Program-made: the position numbers and the translations under genes
The notes under the pieces: model-generated
What the model was told of the DNA's origin: nothing
Seen by the model: the letters and a program-made list of their open reading frames with translations, nothing else
The model's database searches: none
Part shown: positions 37,170 to 46,135 of the stretch, piece by piece
Position numbering within the stretch: the first letter of the stretch is position 1
Layout: the number at the start of each line of letters is the position of its first letter
NCBI GenBank assembly: GCA_963422275.1
Contig: OY729418.1
Coordinates: forward strand, 1,922,001-1,986,000
DNA: 64,000 bases
From: G963422275 sp963422275
Lineage (GTDB): Bacteria; Pseudomonadota; Alphaproteobacteria; Rhodobacterales; Rhodobacteraceae
Reading direction: 5' to 3'

Positions 37170-37480
37170 TCTTGTGCTGATGATAGTGTTGACCGTAGTA
37201 CCGCCTAGTTCTATCGTCACACCATGGAGATGCATTCTAGAAAACGCGTTGCGAGGACTAGGCCCATCCAAACCAGGTGGCACCATCGAGTCCTTGGAGC
37301 TTGCTGGGAAATCCAGGACTATCTGGAACGACAAGCTGACTGGCTTCGGCAGGAGCGGACCACCGACTTTCGGACATCAGGTACTTCATTGTCAGCTATC
37401 GTGCCAGCGATGGCTGACGCAAGATGCTCAGCAGGTGCCGCACACTGGCGGCAGGCGAACGCGGACGGTTTGTGCTGCAG
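37170..37480 (+). pseudogene. Tyrosine recombinase N-terminal relic
   Basis: The + strand gives ESLELAGKSRTIWNDKLTGF, G, then in other frames RYFIVSYRASDG and RCRTLAA, parallel to the DUF4102 domain at 7.1-7.4 kb (ALEPADKSWIAWDDRLTGFG, then IVNCRPGDVG). Heavily frameshifted. The following 37481-37780 contains no recognised gene. Confidence 0.5.
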
Positions 37481-37784
37481 TCACCTGCAGCTGTGCGTCT
37501 TGGACTGGCCCGTCCGCCAAGACGCTGAGGCCCAATTGCATTTTGTCACCGAGGGAAACAGATGGCGGAGGCCAAACAGGTGGTCTTGATGCTGCGTTCG
37601 GTCTGCTGATGCCCCTGCGTCGATCACGAGTGCTTGCGCGGCCCGGTCGAGCTGTGGCAAGCTGGCGCGCATCATTTGACCGAAAGGGAAATGCCTGGCT
37701 CAGGGAGCGCTGGGAAAGCAGGATTGCGGCGACGACATTGTCGCCGTTCGAGTTGCCGTAACCAGCCATGAAGCGGAGTTGTGG

Positions 37785-38613
37785 ACAATGGCAGATGCGC
37801 TTCGTGGCTCGGCGGACGCAACAGAGCGGAAGCTTGCCGTCCTCGGACTGATCTCCCTCGATACATCTCCGCGTCATCGAGGAGCGCTGCGCGATGGTGA
37901 TCGTCGAATGGGCGGAGGAGGACATCTACTGGGTTCCATCCGAGGGGCATTCGCAAGTGGTGGATCGGCAGGCTGTGATCAGCCGAACCGTCTTCGATGC
38001 GGTGGCGGTGATCAAGCACGACAAGCAGCACCGAATCCAGTTCGTTGACAGGACCGGCAACATAAGGGTGGGGGACGAAGATGTGCATTGTCGGGACGGG
38101 CTCGGCAATGTTGTGAGTATTTGCTGGCGCAGGTTGCAGGTGCGAGAAGCAAGACGGGCGATGAGTTCTGCATTCCGAACCGCGCCGTCAAGCTGTTGGT
38201 CGAGATGCTGGTGCTCTGACGCGGTTGGGTCTACGAACCCTGCTGCGGCCCCGTGGACATTTTTGTGCAGTCAATTGCGTTCATCGATGGCCACGCCATG
38301 GACAGCGGCGGCAGGGCAAGGGACGATATCTCGATCTGAGGCTAATAGTCCAACTGCACGACTTGGTGGCTGTTGAAGATAAACCTCGCCATCCGCAGCA
38401 TCGAAGGCCGCAACGCTGGAGGAAATCCGCTGGCATGGCCAGGCACTGACGCCGGGCCGCTATGTGGGTTCCCCGCCTGTGGAGGAGGATGAGCCGTTTG
38501 AGGACAGGATGAAGTGGCTGGTTGCGCAACTGCACCAACAACAGGCGGAAGAGATGTGGCTCGATGCCGCTATCACTGCCAATATCGAGGCACTGGGGTT
38601 CGGGGACCGATGA
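37785..38613 (+). pseudogene. hsdM: hsdM relic (type I methyltransferase), internally deleted
   Basis: In pieces the + strand follows the intact HsdM at 50.4-52.0 kb: LWTMADALRGSADATERKL, EWAEEDIYWVPSEGHSQV, DRTGNIRVGDEDVHCRDG, PNRAVKLLVEML, YEPCCG (motif I, here CCGPVD), then after a deletion ALTPGRYVGSPPVEEDEPFE, DRMKWLVAQLHQQQAEEMW and ANIEALGFGDR before the stop. The NPPF catalytic region is missing. The stop overlaps the ATG of the next gene (ATGA), so the ancestral operon coupling is preserved. Confidence 0.8.
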
Positions 38614-40349
38614 CCTACAGCGAAGATGAAATAAGACGCCGGTTACTGCTTGGCGAAGATAGCCACTGGGAATTCAAGCAGATCGAGTTTGCCGGCAACC
38701 GTCCGAGGAGTCCGAAGCGCGACGACTTGGCGGATGAGGTCGCGGCGTTCGCCAACGGAACCGGCGGCGTGATGATGTGCGGCATCACCGATGATGGCCG
38801 AGTTCAAGGAATGACACGCGGCCAATTGGATGCGATGGAGAAACTCGTCACGGAAATCTGCTCAGATTCCATCAAACCACCCACCATCGAAATCGACACC
38901 TTGCGTTTCGAGCTTGACGGCAAAGCGATGCTGATAGTGAAAGTGCCTGCAGGATACGCCCTCCATAAAAGCCCCGGCGGTAGCTATCGTCGCATAGGCA
39001 GTTCCAAGCGAAAGATGACTAGCGATGAAGAACTGCGGATTGCACAACGGCGAGGACAGGCGCGCTTCCCATCATTCGACGAACAAACCCTGCCGGAGAC
39101 CGGGTTTCAAACCCTTGAAGAGTCTCTCTGGAAACCGTTGTTGACTGCCGAAGGGGCTGTGAACCCCGAAACAGCGCTCAGAAAATTGGCGCTTCTGGCG
39201 CCTGACGATGCCAAAATTCTGCGCGCCACTGTAGCCGGTGTGCTGTTGTGCACCCCAAATCCCGAGCAGTGGCTTCCCGGCGCTTGTATCACAGCAACCC
39301 GTTACCGAGGAAGGGATCGCTCATCCGGCCAGATAGACGCACAGGAGATTGCAGGTCCGCTGAATCGGCAGATTGCCGCCGCGATAGTCTTCGCCGCAAG
39401 GAACATGCGCGTTGCGGCGCGCAAGGAGCCGGGGCGCGTAGACCTGCCTCAATACAGCCACAAAGCGTTGTTCGAGGCTGTGGTCAATGCCGTCGCGCAT
39501 CGCGATTATTCGATGCATGCTGGCCGGATTCGCATGTCCATGTTCGAAGACCGATTGGAGATCCAATCGCCTGGCTCGTTGCCGAACAACCTGACCATCG
39601 ACAGCATGTCAATGCGGCAAGCCACACGCAACGAAGCTCTCACGTCAATTCTGCGCCGAATGCGAGTGGACGGCGTTCAAGGATCGGCGGACAGGCAGTT
39701 TTTCATGGAGCGACGCGGAGATGGCGTTCCCATCATCCAGCGTGAAACAAAGCAACTTACCGGAAAGCTGCCCGAATACATTCTAATTGACGATTCGGAA
39801 GTTCGCCTCACCATCCCCGCAGCGCCGCTGGACCCCAGTGCTGCTCAAATTGTTGTCACCGTGTGGAGTTCCGGACAACCTGTTTCCGGGGCAAAAGTGC
39901 TAATTGTCTTTCCCAACAAGACTTGGAAGAGCTTGACAACAAACGAGGACGGCGAGGCATCTGTGACACTGCATACGACCGATCTTCCCCTGACTGTGTT
40001 CGCTGCCGCCCCCGGTTACGCTGCCCATGTCCGGCACGATTGGACGCCGAGCCAAGGGGCACTTGCGGTGAACCTGGATCGCCTCCCCGAAGGCGGTGCC
40101 GTGATTTTCCCGGAGGCAACAGGCGAGGTGCCAGGACTGACGGGTCGGTTGACTCCCATCATGGACGATTACGACAGAACTTGTCTGTATGCATCCAACA
40201 TCTCTGTCAACGAAGGACGCCCTCAGCCGATCGACTTTATTCTTGGGGAAGAACTGCGTCTGACCGACGCCGAGGGTCGGAAGCTTCAGGTTCGTATCGT
40301 CGCGATCATGGGTCGGTCTGCGCTTGTGGAATACCGCTCCTTTGTCTAG
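38610..40349 (+). CDS. AlbA_2/Schlafen-type ATP-binding protein with C-terminal Ig-like domain
   Basis: A 579-residue protein starting at the ATG overlapping the hsdM stop. The N-terminal AlbA_2 (Schlafen-type) region reads EDSHWEFKQIEFAG, then FANGTGGVMMCGITDDGRVQ and YRRIGSSKRKMT. The middle carries a GHKL-like segment, ALFEAVVNAVAHRDYSMHAG then IEIQSPGSLP-like LEIQSPGSLPNNLT. The C-terminal part (about residues 415-480) has VVTVWSSGQPVSGAKVLIVF, TNEDGEASVTL, a carboxypeptidase-regulatory/Ig-like fold. COG2865 members often ride in type I RM loci. The frame is fully open although its operon partners are ruined. Function unknown; defence or regulation is inference. Confidence 0.8.
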   Translation: MTYSEDEIRRRLLLGEDSHWEFKQIEFAGNRPRSPKRDDLADEVAAFANGTGGVMMCGITDDGRVQGMTRGQLDAMEKLVTEICSDSIKPPTIEIDTLRFELDGKAMLIVKVPAGYALHKSPGGSYRRIGSSKRKMTSDEELRIAQRRGQARFPSFDEQTLPETGFQTLEESLWKPLLTAEGAVNPETALRKLALLAPDDAKILRATVAGVLLCTPNPEQWLPGACITATRYRGRDRSSGQIDAQEIAGPLNRQIAAAIVFAARNMRVAARKEPGRVDLPQYSHKALFEAVVNAVAHRDYSMHAGRIRMSMFEDRLEIQSPGSLPNNLTIDSMSMRQATRNEALTSILRRMRVDGVQGSADRQFFMERRGDGVPIIQRETKQLTGKLPEYILIDDSEVRLTIPAAPLDPSAAQIVVTVWSSGQPVSGAKVLIVFPNKTWKSLTTNEDGEASVTLHTTDLPLTVFAAAPGYAAHVRHDWTPSQGALAVNLDRLPEGGAVIFPEATGEVPGLTGRLTPIMDDYDRTCLYASNISVNEGRPQPIDFILGEELRLTDAEGRKLQVRIVAIMGRSALVEYRSFV

Positions 40350-40392
40350 GGCCGCAAGCACTACGGTCTCGGCAGGGTCAAAGCGACGGACG

Positions 40393-40575
40393 ATGGTTGA
40401 CCGACTGCATATTGAGCCGAGGCACCGCCGGGGGCCGGAAGGGTTGCTGCGCAAGCTGCCGGAGCACGCAAAGTTTTTCCACCATGGCACAACCCCGGCG
40501 CGGGAAACCGAGGAGATCAATCACGCGGAGTTTCAGAGCTTTGTTGAGCGGGCGTTGGTTTTCGCGAGACGATGA
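40393..40575 (+). CDS. Small ORF, possibly a ruined MNT nucleotidyltransferase
   Basis: 60 codons: MVDRLHIEPRHRRGPEGLLR then KLPEHAKFFHHG and INHAEFQSFVERALVFARR. The first 20 residues resemble the start of MNT-type nucleotidyltransferases (compare PRLDLRPDHWAIVRDVLQ in the HsdS fusion at 50.0 kb), but the GS..DxD active site is absent. Its stop overlaps the hsdR relic start. Weak call. Confidence 0.3.
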   Translation: MVDRLHIEPRHRRGPEGLLRKLPEHAKFFHHGTTPARETEEINHAEFQSFVERALVFARR

Positions 40576-40889
40576 TGGTTCGCTGTGCTTTCGCCGAATT
40601 TGCCATCGAAGATGCAGCTCTTGAATAGCTTGAGACCCTCGGCTGGAGAATCGAGTACGGCCCTGACATCGATCCCGACCTCAAGTGCACCGATTGCGGC
40701 GAAGATGTGTTGCTTCAATGTCTTCTCGACACCTTTACCTGTCTCAATCCCGGCCTGCCCGCTAGGGTTCAAGCCGCAGCCCGAAACAGGGGTTTGCTTA
40801 AGTCTTTCAAAAGGCTGAACTTTCAGTTCAAGGCACGAGCAAAACGCGGAGTGTGCCGGAAAGACTGTTCGGCCGCCGCTTTGGCCTAG
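40572..40889 (+). pseudogene. hsdR: hsdR relic (type I restriction subunit), N-terminal part
   Basis: Reads FAEFAIEDAALE*LETLGWR, IEYGPDIDPD, then DVLLQCLLDTFTCLNPGLPA and RVQAAARNRGLL, all in one frame with a single TAG in place of Trp. This is the conserved start of type I HsdR proteins (compare VVEDAALAWLESLGW and LNPGLPPEAL). Nuclease and helicase domains are absent. 40890-41094 holds no gene. Confidence 0.7.
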
Positions 40890-41094
40890 CGTCGGAGCGA
40901 TGCGTTCCGACCGCCTGTGCCCTCTGCTCAATTCAGCGAGGAGGTCGCAAGACTCTGCGGTTTGAGGAATTTTCATTCGCTGTTTGGAAGCTTGAATCAC
41001 ATCAGAGCCGGAAAGAAAATCCCTTTTCCCTTTATGAGTACACGACCTAACACAGGATTGGCAGCGAGGAACCGCCGGGCTCCCTTGATCCTAG

Positions 41095-41548
41095 CGGCAT
41101 GGAAAGCGCCCCTCCGAGTGTGACGGTGACATGCTCCCGCTCCCGCTGTTCCCTCCAGATGGTGCACCAGCTCCCGGAGGTTGGTGCCGATGTGCAGCTT
41201 CATCCCGAAATGCCGACGGCTCCCCTTCCTCGTCCAGTTTCTTCTCCAGCCTCGCCCTGGCAAGGTGCCGGATGCTCTCGGCCTCGCGGAGCAAGTCCTC
41301 CATCGCCGGGTCGCTCAGACTGCAGAACAGCTGCACGCAGTGCACGTATAGTCTCGCCGACAGCGGATGTGGCTGTCGCCCTTGGGACAGACCGGCGCAA
41401 TGCGGGACTCTGGGTGCGCCTAGGGGATCGGGTCGTCCACCCGCTCCAGAAAGATCAAGCGACGCGTTTTGCGCTTCTCGTTGTCATGTTCAAGGCGTGC
41501 CCGGATGCACAATGTCACGTCCACAATCAGGCTATATTCAGAGGTTTC
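41095..41548 (-). mobile_element. IS5-group fragment (copy H)
   Basis: The minus strand reads MHCVQLFCSLSDPAMEDLLR, EAESIRHLARARLEKKLDE, then jumps to SRRHFGMKLHIGTNLRELVH. It is a degraded copy with an internal deletion. The terminal sequence is slightly altered (TCAGAGGTTTC) and followed by CTAG at 41549. It cuts a hsdS relic. Confidence 0.75.
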
Positions 41549-41977
41549 CTAGCCTTGCGCGACGCGCTGCTGTCGTATTTCATATCCGGCGACATCCGCC
41601 TTCGCGATGCCGAGTGGCTGATGGCCTGCTTGCCGGCCCTCGACCTGCAACTCAAGGCCACCGCCAGCGTCAACGAACCAAGAGCCGGTGTCCTTCCGTT
41701 CCGACTTTCCATCAAGAACTACAACGATCTTCGGATCAAGACGCAGACACCGCGGTTGCTCGTGGTGCTGGATCTTCCGGGAGATGAGGTGCAGTGGATG
41801 ACAGTGACCATGGAAAAGCTCGTTCTGCGCCGTCGTGCCTACTGGCTGAGCCTGCAACAGGGCTATGATGACGTCACAGGTCAGGAGACGGTTACCGTTC
41901 ACATTCCCAACCGGAACCTACTCGATGTCGAAATCCTGCGAAAACTGATGGAACGGTCCAGGGCGGGAGAACTCTGA
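41549..41977 (+). pseudogene. hsdS C-terminus joined to a DUF4365 protein
   Basis: The first codons after the IS read ALRDALLSYFISGDIRLRDA, the typical HsdS C-terminus (compare LRDALLPKLISGDIRVRDAG at 48.5 kb). In the same frame it continues PALDLQLKATASVNEPRAG, LSIKNYNDLRIKTQTPRLL, VVLDLPGDEVQWMTV and ends LRKLMERSRAGEL, the second half of a DUF4365 protein. A deletion has fused two genes. In intact loci a DUF4365 gene follows hsdS, as at 48.2 kb. Confidence 0.65.
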
Positions 41978-43072
41978 TGAAGGTCAGCATTCGCGACCGC
42001 GGCGCGCTGATGGCGATTTCGCCAACAGCACTGTCCGCCTACGCCCGCATTGCTGGTTGGAGACAGCATGAATCGTATCGTAAACACTCGGACATCTACA
42101 TCGGCGACGCGCTGCCGGAAATCATCGTGCCGCGCACAACGCGTCTCGGGGACTATGCGAGTGCGGTGGCAGCGTTGATCGAGATCTTCGCGCAAGTTGC
42201 CCGTCAAGACATGTTAACCGTATATCGTTCATTGGTGACGGCGGACCGTGATGTTATTCGCATTCGAGCGGCGGGGAGCGATGACGGCAGCCTGGGGTTG
42301 AAAGACGGCGTGAATCTTTTCGAGGGCGCCAGTGAAATGGTCTTGTCGGCGGCGTGCTCGCTTCGAGACCCGCGGCCGGTATATCGATCTGGAGCGAATC
42401 GGGAAGCGGCAGAAATGTTGCAGCTGATGCGGCTTGGGTAAACAGATCAGGGCAGCTTCGTCGTTACGTTGTTGACGCCGGTTGTGCCGCCGCCCCTGCT
42501 GGCGCTGTTCGAGGATACGGATGACGAGGCGACTTGTCGAGGCGCTAGCCGCGGCGCGTCAGGCGACGGAACGGGCGGGTTCCGGCGATGGTAGCGCCTT
42601 CGGAGACACTGTGGCCAGCGGGGTGAGTGCAAATCTCTGCGAGGCGCTGGTCCGAATTGTCGAACCGTTTCCGACGCTGGATGTTGGCGTCTCCTAGGCT
42701 CAGATGCGACCGATGACGCTGCCGAGGACCGTATTCCGGTTCGGACAGGCGGATGCCGCGCTGCTGCGCGTTCCCTCCGCGCGTGCGCCGAAACCCGACA
42801 TATGTCTCTATGGCTTCGTTCGTATCTTGGAACGCGGAGAGGACGTTGCCGACGGAACGATCAGACTCAGGACGGAAGTCGACGGGCAACGGCAGTCGGT
42901 CATGGCAGTACTGGAGCAGGCGGATTACGAGCGGGCGGTTCAGGCTCACAAGGACCAGGCGCTGGTTGTGCTGAAGGGTGATCTCGAGCGCACAGGCCAG
43001 CGATGGAGGCTGCTCAATCCTCATATAGAGGGTGTTTTGTGCGATGACGGGCAGGAAACCGAAGGCGATTAA
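41977..43072 (+). pseudogene. RM-associated hypothetical protein, broken
   Basis: Starts at an ATG overlapping the previous stop: MKVSIRDRGALMAISPTALS, AYARIAGWRQHESY, PEIIVPRTTRLGDYASAVAA and REAAEMLQLMRLG. A TAA then interrupts (42439), a frameshift follows near 42525, and a TAG near 42697. The rest reads EALAAARQATERAGSGDGSA, then TVFRFGQADAALLR and LVVLKGDLERTGQRWRLLNP. Without these lesions it would be about 365 residues. I recall similar proteins beside DUF4365 genes; their function is unknown. Confidence 0.6.
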
Positions 43073-43075
43073 GAG

Positions 43076-43474
43076 GGCAGGCCGCGACTCGGCATTTTTG
43101 AATCCGACGTTGAGGATGTTGTTCTTGAGTGGATCGAAACCCTCGGCTGGGCCGTTGCCCACGGGTCCGAGATCGCCCGCATCGCTGACACGTATCACGC
43201 TTGGTGGGGAGGGAAGGGTATGGATGGTTACGCCGACATGCCGGGCTTCTGCAAGAGCATATCGCTGGAGGAAGTAGAGGAATTAGAAGAGCGCAACATC
43301 GTGCTGCCGCCAAGCCGCGCGGTGTCCCAAGAGGATGATGGCGCGCCGTTCGAGGACAGGTTGAAGTTGAAGCGGCTTGTTGCGCAGTTGAGAGAACAAC
43401 AGGCCGAAAGCGCCAGGCTTGATGCCGTTATCGCCGAGAGTCTGAATGCACTGGGGTTCGAATCGCCCGAATGA
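43076..43474 (+). pseudogene. Chimeric relic: hsdR start joined to hsdM end
   Basis: One frame without a start codon reads FESDVEDVVLEWIETLGWAV and AHGSEIA (HsdR N-terminus), then directly RIADTYHAWWGGKGMDGYAD, MPGFCKSISLEEVEE and RLVAQLREQQAESARLDAVI with LNALGFESPE (HsdM C-terminus). The joint falls at EIARIADTY. Compare the intact HsdM at 50.4 kb. It shows recombination between two RM operons or a large deletion. Confidence 0.7.
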
Positions 43475-43590
43475 CTGGAGGTTTTTGACGACAGGAAAGA
43501 CTGACGACCGTCAGCGCTGCAACCCCCGAGACGGCCATCGACCCGCTTGTCCTCACCGTGCCCAACTGACAGTTTCTCACACGAGCAAGT

Positions 43591-43800
43591 CATGATCGAC
43601 TACAGAAAATTCCGATCGTCACTGCAGCGCCTGGAGGAGCAGAACAAGAATTTCCATCACGGGATCCCCGCACTCTTCAGCTTGGACCGAGAGGGAATCG
43701 CGGAGTCCGTCATTTAACGCTTCGAAACATGCTACGATGGCCTCTTGAAAATTCTGAAACGCTATCTGACCGAGGCGCATCGGTATCCCCGATGTGCCCA
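43591..43800 (+). pseudogene. HI0074-like (HEPN-type) protein relic
   Basis: Reads MIDYRKFRSSLQRLEEQNKN, FHHGIPALFSLDREGIAESV, I*RFETCYDGLLKILKRYLT. It parallels the intact protein at 50.0-50.4 kb (AIEHLEEGLARYL, LIQRFEYTYELGHTVLKRYL). A TAA replaces Gln and the C-terminal half with the RX4HXY motif is lost. It lies about 115 bp after an hsdM C-terminus, the same gene order as in the intact operon. Confidence 0.7.
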
Positions 43801-43844
43801 ACAGCCCGAAACCGACTTTTCGGCTAGAGTCTGTTGAGGTTCAT

Positions 43845-44050
43845 CAGGAGTTGATGACGGTGGCGCAGGCGTAGATCATGGCGGTGCGTTTGAATTCCTT
43901 GAGCTTTGCGAAGTGGTTTCGATCGGATGACGTCATTTGCAGATTTCCCGGTCGATCTTGTGCGGCGCCGCGCTGGACAGCTCCTTGTCGGTGAGCATCC
44001 TCCACGCCGTGCAGTCGGTCACCAGGGTTGGGAATCGCCGCCACCAAGTG
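43845..44050 (-). mobile_element. IS5-family transposase, C-terminal scrap
   Basis: The minus strand reads SSDRNHFAKLKEFKRTAMIY then ACATVINS and stops, resembling the last residues of some IS5-family transposases (AFAKLKEFKRIAM, ATVINSR). The upstream part is not clearly related. No ends were seen. Confidence 0.45.
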
Positions 44051-44809
44051 TTGCCGGTCCCATCAGGGCGCCGACCTTTCGTAGCGTGCCGTCGGGTTTT
44101 TCACGCGCTCGTCCACCAAGTTCATGAAGAAATCCATCGGTCTCTTCCTCAATGGAACACCATGACAAGCGCTTGCAACCCTTCGACGCGACATGTCAAT
44201 GGCCGGGGGCGCATTTTGCAACAGCCTTATCTGTTGGGCGTTGTGCGAGAACTTGCGTAACCAATCTTTGCCGACTCGCCAAGCGCACCCTGCGCAAGCG
44301 GGAGAATGTAGCCCTTGGTGAAGCCGTGACGGCATCTGCCACCGGGTAGGGTCAATGGATATTGCTGAGCAGAAAGGAAATCCCAACGGGGTGCGGACAA
44401 CACCCGCGCTGACTTGGACACGCAAATTCGGAGAGATCATCATGTTGGATGCGCCCTCGACTCGCGTTCGAGATGCGGTTGGGATGCCAAGACTGTTGCG
44501 AGAAGCCCATCCCATGGACATGCAGACTGGCAGATCTTGAAAGTTGTCCCGGCATGTAATCGAGGGAGAGCCGGATGGATTTCTTCACGGCCATGGTTGC
44601 TAGGTACCGGTGCTTAGTAATGGCTTCGGGAGGTGTGTGCCCTGATGGACTAGCGGCGTTCGGGGGGGGGGGGGGCGACCCGGTGAGTTCGCGCTTGGGG
44701 TTTGTCGGCTACGATGCCGATCCGATTATCCGGGTGCTTGGGCATGCGTTGAGGGTGTGCCTTGGCTCCATGGCTGTTCTGCAACAGGTCGGTGATTGAG
44801 CGAGGCCCT
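44051..44809. other. Debris with a 14-G homopolymer; no gene recognised
   Basis: Short open frames only. A minus-strand start near 44594 (MAVKKSIRLSLDYM) is similar to another near 48120 (MAIKRSVRLTLDCI), so a common 5' sequence was present twice. A run of 14 G lies at about 44662-44675. Confidence 0.4.
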
Positions 44810-45060
44810 CAACACGCGACGATCTGCCGATTTCGCCGAATGCCTGTGCGGTACGGCTTGGACAAGGCTCTTCCGTCGAAGCTCAACCGAACTGGAGGCC
44901 CACCGGCGATGGGGCGCAGAGCAGGCCTTCGGCACTTTTAGGCGCTGCCTCGGTTCTGAGACAGCAAACGGCGTTGGCAAGCCGCTGCCAGCGAGCATCC
45001 ATAATTACCCATCGGCAACCGCCAGCCCAAGAGCTAGTAGCGGAAACCGCATAACAAGAC
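44810..45060 (+). mobile_element. Second IS5-family type, 3' relic
   Basis: The + strand reads TELEAHRRWGAEQAFGTFRR, CLG, the catalytic Glu region (VEQAFGTLKRR pattern) of IS1031/ISL2-like transposases, then a tail with cccatcggcaaccgccag, shared with 21.0 and 32.8 kb. Truncated on both sides. Confidence 0.6.
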
Positions 45061-45557
45061 GTCAACCGGCTTTCGAAACGGCCTTTTCTTCGCTGCTCAA
45101 TTTCAGATTCCACTCGTCCGAATGCCCAGTCCATCTACGTGAAGCAGTCGCAAGATTGAATGTACTTTGGTGAGCCCGGGCATTCTGGCCACTACGCCCG
45201 CTCCAAACTGAAACCGAGCTGCATGAAAATCGTTTCGGGTGGTCGGGCAAGAGACACGCACCGACCGAACTTACAACGGGCGTGTTTTGTCGGGACGTTC
45301 GCTAGTGGTCGAAAAAACACTGTTGGTCAGTGGCTCCGATATCAAATTCGCAGAGTCGATAAGCTGCTGACACAATGCCTGTTCCATTTCGCCCAACCAC
45401 CTCTCGATCTCAGTGTTCAGACACCTGCGCTTGCGCGTTTGGAAGATTCGCCTTTGCACTTCCTTTGCGAGCTATCGAGTGGGTTTGCAAGACACGTTGA
45501 TGCCTGATTCTTCCCTCCAAGAGATCCCCCTCGTTTCAGTCTGCGGAAATTTTCCGC
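45061..45557. other. No recognisable gene
   Basis: Open frames up to 115 codons on + and 62 on -, none of which I recognise. Lies between IS debris and the peroxiredoxin stop. Confidence 0.4.
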
Positions 45558-46046
45558 CTATATCTGATTCGTTACGGTTTTTGCCGAAGAAATCGAGCAA
45601 GCGCCCGGGTCTTCTTCAACATTCAAGAGTTTGACGATGCCGTCCTCAACTAACATCGAATACCGCTTGGATCTGCCGAAAAACCCAACTTCCGGTGCAT
45701 CGAAAGCCAGTCCAATTGCGGCTGTGAACTCTCCTGACATGTCGCTTAGCACCTCAATTCCAGCATTTGCGGCACCAGTCGACTTTCCCCATTCTCTCAT
45801 TACGAACGGATCGTTGACAGATATACAAACAATCGTTTCAATACCTTTTTTGCGCAAGGCATCGGCCTCACGCACGAAACCCGGAACGTGTTCGTTTGAG
45901 CAAGTTGGCGTGAACGCCCCGGGAACCCCGAAAATCACGGCCTTTTGCCCGGATGTCTTGTCGGCAAGAGAAATCTTTTCCGGCCCAGCCTCTCCAAGAC
46001 GAGTCAGCGTCGCAGCAGGCAGCACTTGTCCGATTGCAATCATCAT
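45558..46046 (-). CDS. Peroxiredoxin, Prx5/AhpC-TSA type
   Basis: About 162 residues, reducing hydroperoxides with a thiol donor. The peroxidatic motif is intact, FGVPGAFTPTCSNEHVPGFV (PxxxTxxC), with the Prx5 features VCISVNDPFVMREWGK and later the Arg region. It starts ATG ATG at 46046 behind AAGGGA; an in-frame ATG 47 codons earlier would enter the divergent gene and is rejected. It is divergent from a flavoprotein reductase gene (89-bp gap), which could be a functional partner. Confidence 0.92.
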   Translation of the reverse strand: MMIAIGQVLPAATLTRLGEAGPEKISLADKTSGQKAVIFGVPGAFTPTCSNEHVPGFVREADALRKKGIETIVCISVNDPFVMREWGKSTGAANAGIEVLSDMSGEFTAAIGLAFDAPEVGFFGRSKRYSMLVEDGIVKLLNVEEDPGACSISSAKTVTNQI

Positions 46047-46135
46047 GGTTTCCCTTCTATCTGGCAATTTCATTTTTAAAGTCTTGAATATAGTTACCCA
46101 CCGAATCTTTCCAGCAAGAACGGCAGAACTGAAAA

